DNA from: Galeopsis tetrahit | Taxonomy: Eukaryota > Streptophyta > Magnoliopsida > Lamiales > Lamiaceae | Direction: 5' to 3' | NCBI GenBank assembly: GCA_963675135.1 | Contig: OY776122.1 | Span: 88,112,472-88,176,471, forward strand | Length of the DNA: 64,000 nucleotides | Notes under the pieces: generated by a model | The model's database searches: none | What the model was told of the DNA's origin: nothing | What the model saw: the letters and a program-made list of their open reading frames with translations, nothing else | Position numbers and translations under genes: made by a program | Part shown: positions 58,848-64,000 of the stretch, piece by piece | Position numbering within the stretch: the stretch's first letter is position 1 | Layout of the letters: each line of letters begins with the position of its first letter

Positions 58848-61800
58848 ATGGGAGACAATGGAGGTAGTGATGACCTTGATATGATCAAGGAAGAGATGGT
58901 TAGGTCTCCATGGAAGACTTCTGACACTGCTTCTCCGGTGATTGAGAATGATTCAGAGTCATGGCCTGCGCTCTCTGGCGCACAACAGCGCCCAAAATTG
59001 ACTGGAAGCGCTGATTCAAACGCTGCAAAATCGCCTCCGCCGTCCAGACTAATGAAGACTTTTGTTTGTGGTGATCCTCCTTCCCCTGCTCCTCCGCAGG
59101 TCGGTGTGGTATCTTTACTTTAATTATAATGCCTTTTATGTGAATGTAGTAGCTATTTGCATTTGGTATCTGTACTTTAATTATAATCTTTTTATAGTTT
59201 TTATTGGTAAGTCTAAAAGTTTGTATTAGGAAAGAGATAATTAGACATGTTTTTGATGTGAATAAAAACTATTGTGTTTTGAGGATTTTCGTATTCTCTG
59301 TAAATGATTCCATTTGTTGGTTTGGCACATATTCATTGAAAGCAGAGTGATAAGTGTAACAAGACGAGACAATGTGTTTTCAGATACTGTGATATGGTGA
59401 TCCGGAAATATGTCCATTTCTCTGATTCGATTGTATGCTCCAAGCTTTTTTTGTTTTTGTTTGGGAAGGGATAATAGAGGGATTATATCTGTTACGTATT
59501 GTTGATTAAATACACTATTATAGCAACACAACACACATAACATTACAAAAATCTACTATTTGTAGACATGAGCGGATGAATGAGCCTCTATGTTGTCAAG
59601 AGAAAAAGAAATGCTCTAAAATGAGCCTTAACATTAAGTTGTTGAAAAATTATACCATCATTCTCGGATTCTTAGGCTGTCCTGGTTCTGCATGGGCATT
59701 TTGAACCCAGTGTATCGAATCTGCGATATGATGACATATATCTCCCAATTGCTCTGGCCTTGTTGAACCAATAGTAATGACTAATGAGTTGGGATGGGAA
59801 AGAATTCTGATCTTGGTTGTTTCAATAATAACTTTTAACTTTTATCTCATATGCCATGGAAATCAATTATTATGCATATTTATGTTTAAAATCGTGTAGC
59901 TTACCTGCCAGTTTACTGACTTTCAGGTTACAGCTGAACAATCAAAGTTTCAAGGGCGTGGGAATTTTAAATCACGCAGGGCAAACTCTTCGAATCAAAA
60001 CAGACAAATACCCAAGCAAGGCCTAAATAGTATACCTCCATTTGCTGTTTCCCCACCTCATTTTAACCATGATTTTCCAAATATGAGTCCCTATTTTTCA
60101 TCAACTTTTACTACTGGATATGCCTTTCAAAGTACCCCCAGACCTTTTCCAAGAGCTGATACTCAACCGGTAAAGTCTGGTAGTACAAATGAAACATATA
60201 ATCAGAAAAGTCCCTATTGGCATAATCAACAGCCAGTTTCTTCCCACAACTTCCATTCTATGGATCAAAGACCTTTAATGAGGCGTTCAATGTATAGACC
60301 TCGCTTTTTCGATGTTCCTATACAAGGTATTAATGCTGCTATATGAAATGTTATTTGTGTTAAACATTTCATTTTGTGTGATTGACTTCTCACTCTTTCT
60401 GTTTTGTAATTTATGATACAGGGCCACCACCACCATGTTATCTTCCTCCTCACCCAGGCAATGCTAGATTCTCTTATCCATGTCTTTCATATCCTTTTGG
60501 TCCTGGAGTTCCCCCTGGTCCTGAAGTTTCCCCGCCACCCTTACCAACTACAGCACTGAAAACTAAGATTATAAATCAAATTGAGTATTATTTCAGGTGA
60601 ATTATCTAAACTGATTTCATTTCTGTTCAGCTACCCACTAGGAAATGATTATTCTATCTATGTTTCTGTTTCATATGTGAATTTTTTTAAGTCAGTAAGT
60701 AATTAGTACTTTTTTGATAACCTAGTGATGCGAATCTGCTGACTGATGACTACTTGAAATCTTTGATGGACCATCAAGGCTGGGTTCCAATATCACTTAT
60801 CGCTAATTTTAATAGGGTACTGATTTATCACTTCTAGTCTCTTTGATTAATTGTTTCTTTTTTGTTCATAATGATCCTAGTTTATTCACCTTTTCTTTTC
60901 TGTGTGTTAGGTTAAACAAATGAATGTAGGGATACCATTTATATTAGATGCATTGCTGGTTTCGAACACCATTGAAGTGCAGGTTTGAAACTTCACCTCA
61001 TTGCATTTTCATTTAGAAGTTCTTTTGTGTGCTTTTTGTTACTTCTTCCGTCCCGCAATAACTTTCACACTTTCCTTTTCGAGACGTCCCACAATAACTT
61101 CACACCCTTAAAATGGAAAATCCTTTATAAACTCCACCCTTAGAATATCCTCAATTTTACACAAATGCCATTACTTTTTCTCCGCACATACACAAAAATC
61201 AACTCATTTTTTACTTTATATATAAAGTTTTACAAAATTACCCCTCAAAACTCCACTCATTATTACACTTTCTTAATTTACTTCTCCACCTACCTATGAA
61301 AGTTAATACGGGACGGAGGGAGTATTACTCTTTTCAGTTTGTGGCTTCTGAATTTGTTATTTGATTTCAATTCTGTAGGGTGACAAGATCAGGAGCCGGT
61401 CTAGGTGGTCTAGGTGGATTCCCCCACCTCCATCAAGAACTTCTTCCATCGATAATGGAGTTGGGCCTCCATCAAGAACTTCTTCCATCGATAATGGAGT
61501 TGGGCACTGGACACTAGTATTCCTCACTGGAGACAATATTAGTGAACTGGAATTGGAGCATAAAACGATAAGGAATGACCTTCCTTCTACTGTCGGAAGG
61601 TATGCTTTTTTCTGCTTGATTTACTTGTGTCACCAATTATTATTGATTTCTTTTTCTGTCACATGTAAATCAATGGATCATTGCAGTATTGATGGCGAAG
61701 ATGATGAAATCTTTGATAAGGATCAAATTGTTGAGAGGCTTGTGACTTCCACTCAGGTATGATCTTGTTCCACTCAGTATGATCATGAGGTTCTGTTTTG

Positions 61801-61922
61801 ATGAATAGTTATGTCATATGTTTTCTTTGTAAATATTCTTTGTAAATATGATGGTTTAGCTTTTTTACGATTTAACTAATGTTTATTTTTACGGACAGAA
61901 CATTTCATCATTTTCAGATTGA
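58848..61922 (+). CDS. LARP1: La-related protein, LARP1-type (La-motif RNA-binding protein)
   Basis: A cytoplasmic RNA-binding protein; LARP1 proteins bind mRNA 3' or 5' ends and influence translation and decay. Exons: 58848-59099, 59927-60326, 60422-60596, 60726-60816, 60911-60982, 61379-61599, 61687-61756 and 61899-61922, giving 434 residues. The N-terminal half is disordered and Pro/Ser/Asn-rich, with a conserved-looking SPWKTSD..ENDSESWPALSGAQ start. The La motif runs about residues 262-345: IINQIEYYFSDANLLTDDYL, then GWVPISLIANFNRVKQM and ILDALLVSNTIEVQGDKIRS. No C-terminal DM15 repeats are present, as in the short plant LARP1b/c forms. Exon 6 has a perfect 36-bp tandem repeat coding GPPSRTSSIDNG twice. 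The last exon is uncertain: an acceptor at 61917 would give a different tail (IEEGMGKTTGHKR). The ATG at 58848 is the first in frame. Confidence 0.88.
61042..61322. mobile_element. Stowaway-like MITE in LARP intron 5
   Basis: Flanked by TA (61040-61041 and 61323-61324). The left end is CTTCTTCCGTCCCGCAATAA and the right end, reversed, CTCCCTCCGTCCCGTATTAA. The 281-bp element carries CACAATAACTTCACACCCTT, the words found as decayed remnants near 43905-44150 and 49460-49690 in the AGO4 upstream duplication. It lies within an intron of 396 bp (60983-61378), most of which it makes up. Confidence 0.9.
61441..61505. repeat. In-frame 36-bp tandem repeat in LARP exon 6
   Basis: The 36-bp unit CCTCCATCAAGAACTTCTTC .. 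GGAGTTGGG occurs twice head to tail (61427-61462 and 61469-61504 region), coding the 12-residue block PPSRTSSIDNGV with a Gly joint. The copies are identical at the DNA level. It lies just after the La motif. Confidence 0.85.
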
Positions 61923-63970
61923 AGAAGGAATGGGAAAGACTACGGGCCATAAAAGAGGACATCATTTGCCAATCAATTAAATGAACAAGTTTCAAATTTT
62001 GCAATTTATAGAGATAGCTGAACCTGTTATCCATTTTTTGATATGTTGGATTGATGAGGCTTTTTGTGTTTGTCGTGTGGTCATTTTTACATGTACATAT
62101 TGAAATTTTGAAGTTCATTTTAGATAGATATAGATAATAAGGGAAGTTGTAACATGGAATAGAATGGAATTGATTGATGATATATATTAGGAGATTTTTT
62201 TATGGTAGTGTGCATGGTTTTTTTTAGGTATAGTAGATTAGGATTCAGTGGAGTTTATTTGAGAATGAAAGATTTTGAAACTATTTGTCAAAAAAATAAT
62301 AATATTTGAAACTAAAAATATCAAACAAGTTTTTTACTTCTTAAATAATAATGACTCTTTCTTTATATATAAATGTATTTTTAAATCTATAGAGAAATTA
62401 AATCTCTCTAAAATATTAGAAAAGAGGATTTGGAGTTCCATCTTTGAAAGATTTGTCGTCTTCAATTGAATAATATAAATAATTCATATAAAGTGAGTGC
62501 ATGCAGGATTTTTGAAATGGGGTATAATTATACTTGACAAATTTTTTTAAAGAAATTATTGTTTTTATTATTTTTTATTTTACCTAAAAAAAATACAAAA
62601 TTTTCAATTTGGATTACAATGATATCCAAATTGATGAATATTTCCGTCTTCTGAGTGCATGGATCTAAAGTGCATCTTAAAATCTCAGTACCTAAGACAA
62701 AATCTGGTAGTCCAAGATTCTAATGGTTGTTCTAAGAAATGAATTGTTAACGAGAGCAATTATATACTCCAAAGATTAAAGCTATTTTTTTTTTTTAAAG
62801 TAGTGATTATATGTGTGTGTTTGACTCGTTGGTGCGTGGGACTGAAAAATTGAATTAAGAATATTCATTGAAGCTATTTTTTTTAAAAGGAAGTGATTAT
62901 ATATGTCTTCTCTACTCGAATTTGCAAACACTCATTTACTACTTATCTCAACTTTGATGCGCTCAAATCTATTAAGAGTTGATTATACGAGTACCAGTTT
63001 TAGTTCAATAAAAGATAAACATTTTCTTCCCCATCTACATGCAAAAACCTTGTTATTCTTTTTTCAAAAATAAAATTGAACTCTTTTAACAAAGTAAGAT
63101 ATTTGAAGTGCATGCAAATTAATTTAACTCTGAATCTCCAAACAAGAAGGGTACTCCAAACTCAATTCATATGATGCGTACAATACTAGCTAATACCACA
63201 GCGATCCATTAATTAGGGTTAATGATCATATTTTTTCACTATTATTTCACATCGATCGGTTTATAGTATATATGAGGATTGAGGACATGCAAGAGAAAAT
63301 TCAAGAGTTGAGGAAAATTCAAACACAATATTTAATTAATTATTAATCACCTTAATTTAAATTATGCTGACTCCTATTGTTCTTTTCTCAGCCAAACAAA
63401 TTAAAACTTTGACCAGTTTTATTAATTAATAACATCGTCGAATCAACCTTCTGACAGATGATTAAATTACCCTCAAATTACGTACATATAAAAATTTTCG
63501 TAACTTAATTACAAGTTACATTCAACATACAAAATAGTTAATTTAAGAAGAGAGGAACGGAGGTACAGTATTCATGACCTTAAAACTTCCCAAGGATTAT
63601 CAAATTAAGACCACATTCTCTATTCCCTATTTAAAGTGTGGTTGATATGAAATATCATAATTCTTATATATGATGACGTTATGTATGTCATATTTTAAAG
63701 ACTTAAAATATTTAAAATAAAAAGTGACATATAATAATTTTATTGGTTAAAGAATATCATGTGACATAAATATATTATGGGGTTGAAATTTAGATTTTTC
63801 TTTAAAATTGTTTTCATATTTAGTAGAGGTTCTATCAAGAAAAATCTTTATCCATTAATATATAATATATTAAGAATATTTATTTTATTAAGATATATAA
63901 TCAATAAATAAATATACACATTTAATTTAGATATGTTTCAAATTATACTACAGTACAAGATAAATACATA
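61923..63970. other. LARP 3' region and AT-rich intergenic DNA
   Basis: The first 200-250 bp should be the LARP 3' untranslated region. The rest is AT-rich with no gene or clear element that I could support. Confidence 0.45.
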
Positions 63971-64000
63971 CTCCCTTTCCATAATAAATGTAAGTTTAGC
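63971..64000. mobile_element. Left end of a Stowaway-like MITE, cut by the window edge
   Basis: After TA at 63969-63970 the sequence begins CTCCCTTTCCATAATAAATG, the typical start of a Stowaway-like element. The right end is beyond the window, so the call rests on one terminus. Confidence 0.45.

Noticed and set aside
61917..61981. Alternative last exon of the LARP gene (tail starting IEEGMGKTTGHKR)
   Set aside because: The acceptor is plausible and could be used, but I preferred the 61899 acceptor, which gives the short NISSFSD ending. The choice is not certain.

Overview
This window is a 64 kb piece of nuclear DNA from a flowering plant, most likely a eudicot. The genes have many short exons with GT..AG introns, the intergenic DNA is AT-rich, and the transposon families are typical of plants: Stowaway, Tourist/Harbinger, hAT, Mutator-like (MULE), L1-type LINE, tRNA-derived SINE and a Ty3/gypsy LTR element. 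The species cannot be fixed from the sequence alone.

Six genes are supported. On the + strand are CSN2 (COP9 signalosome subunit 2, 12 exons, 5734-11197), a small secreted eight-cysteine peptide (20203-20448), AGO4 (ARGONAUTE of the RNA-directed DNA methylation clade, 22 coding exons, 51601-56845) and a LARP1-type La-motif RNA-binding protein (8 exons, 58848-61922). On the - strand are a small four-helix membrane protein resembling TVP15/COPI-associated proteins (5 exons, 12385-14800) and calmodulin (2 exons, 23088-24493). They are unrelated housekeeping or regulatory genes and form no operon-like unit.

The remainder is a layered transposon record. At 15.3-18.1 kb a short MULE was invaded by a second MULE and by a 5'-truncated LINE, and all three keep target-site duplications (TSDs). 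Just right of it (18.2-19.1 kb) lies another member of the inner MULE family. A third member at 27-28 kb has its right TSD split by a Harbinger element, which itself holds a smaller element. From 29.5 to 37.5 kb there is the 3' end of a Ty3/gypsy element (possibly Tat/Athila lineage) with a MULE inside its LTR, plus two relatives of that MULE. These three relatives share an unusual internal module: tandem long palindromes built around GTCGAC.

From 40.9 to 50.7 kb a segment of about 4.1-4.3 kb is tandemly duplicated. The right copy supplies the promoter and 5' leader of AGO4. The left copy is an orphan promoter/leader ending where the gene body would continue. Each copy later acquired its own insertion, and the hAT insertion can be proved because the other copy keeps the empty site.

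The most unusual signals are the GTCGAC palindrome module, the duplicated AGO4 upstream region, and a perfect 121-bp inverted copy of an intron/exon junction of the TVP15-like gene. No clearly new enzymatic system was found. Exon boundaries were worked out by hand from splice signals, reading phase and remembered family sequence.
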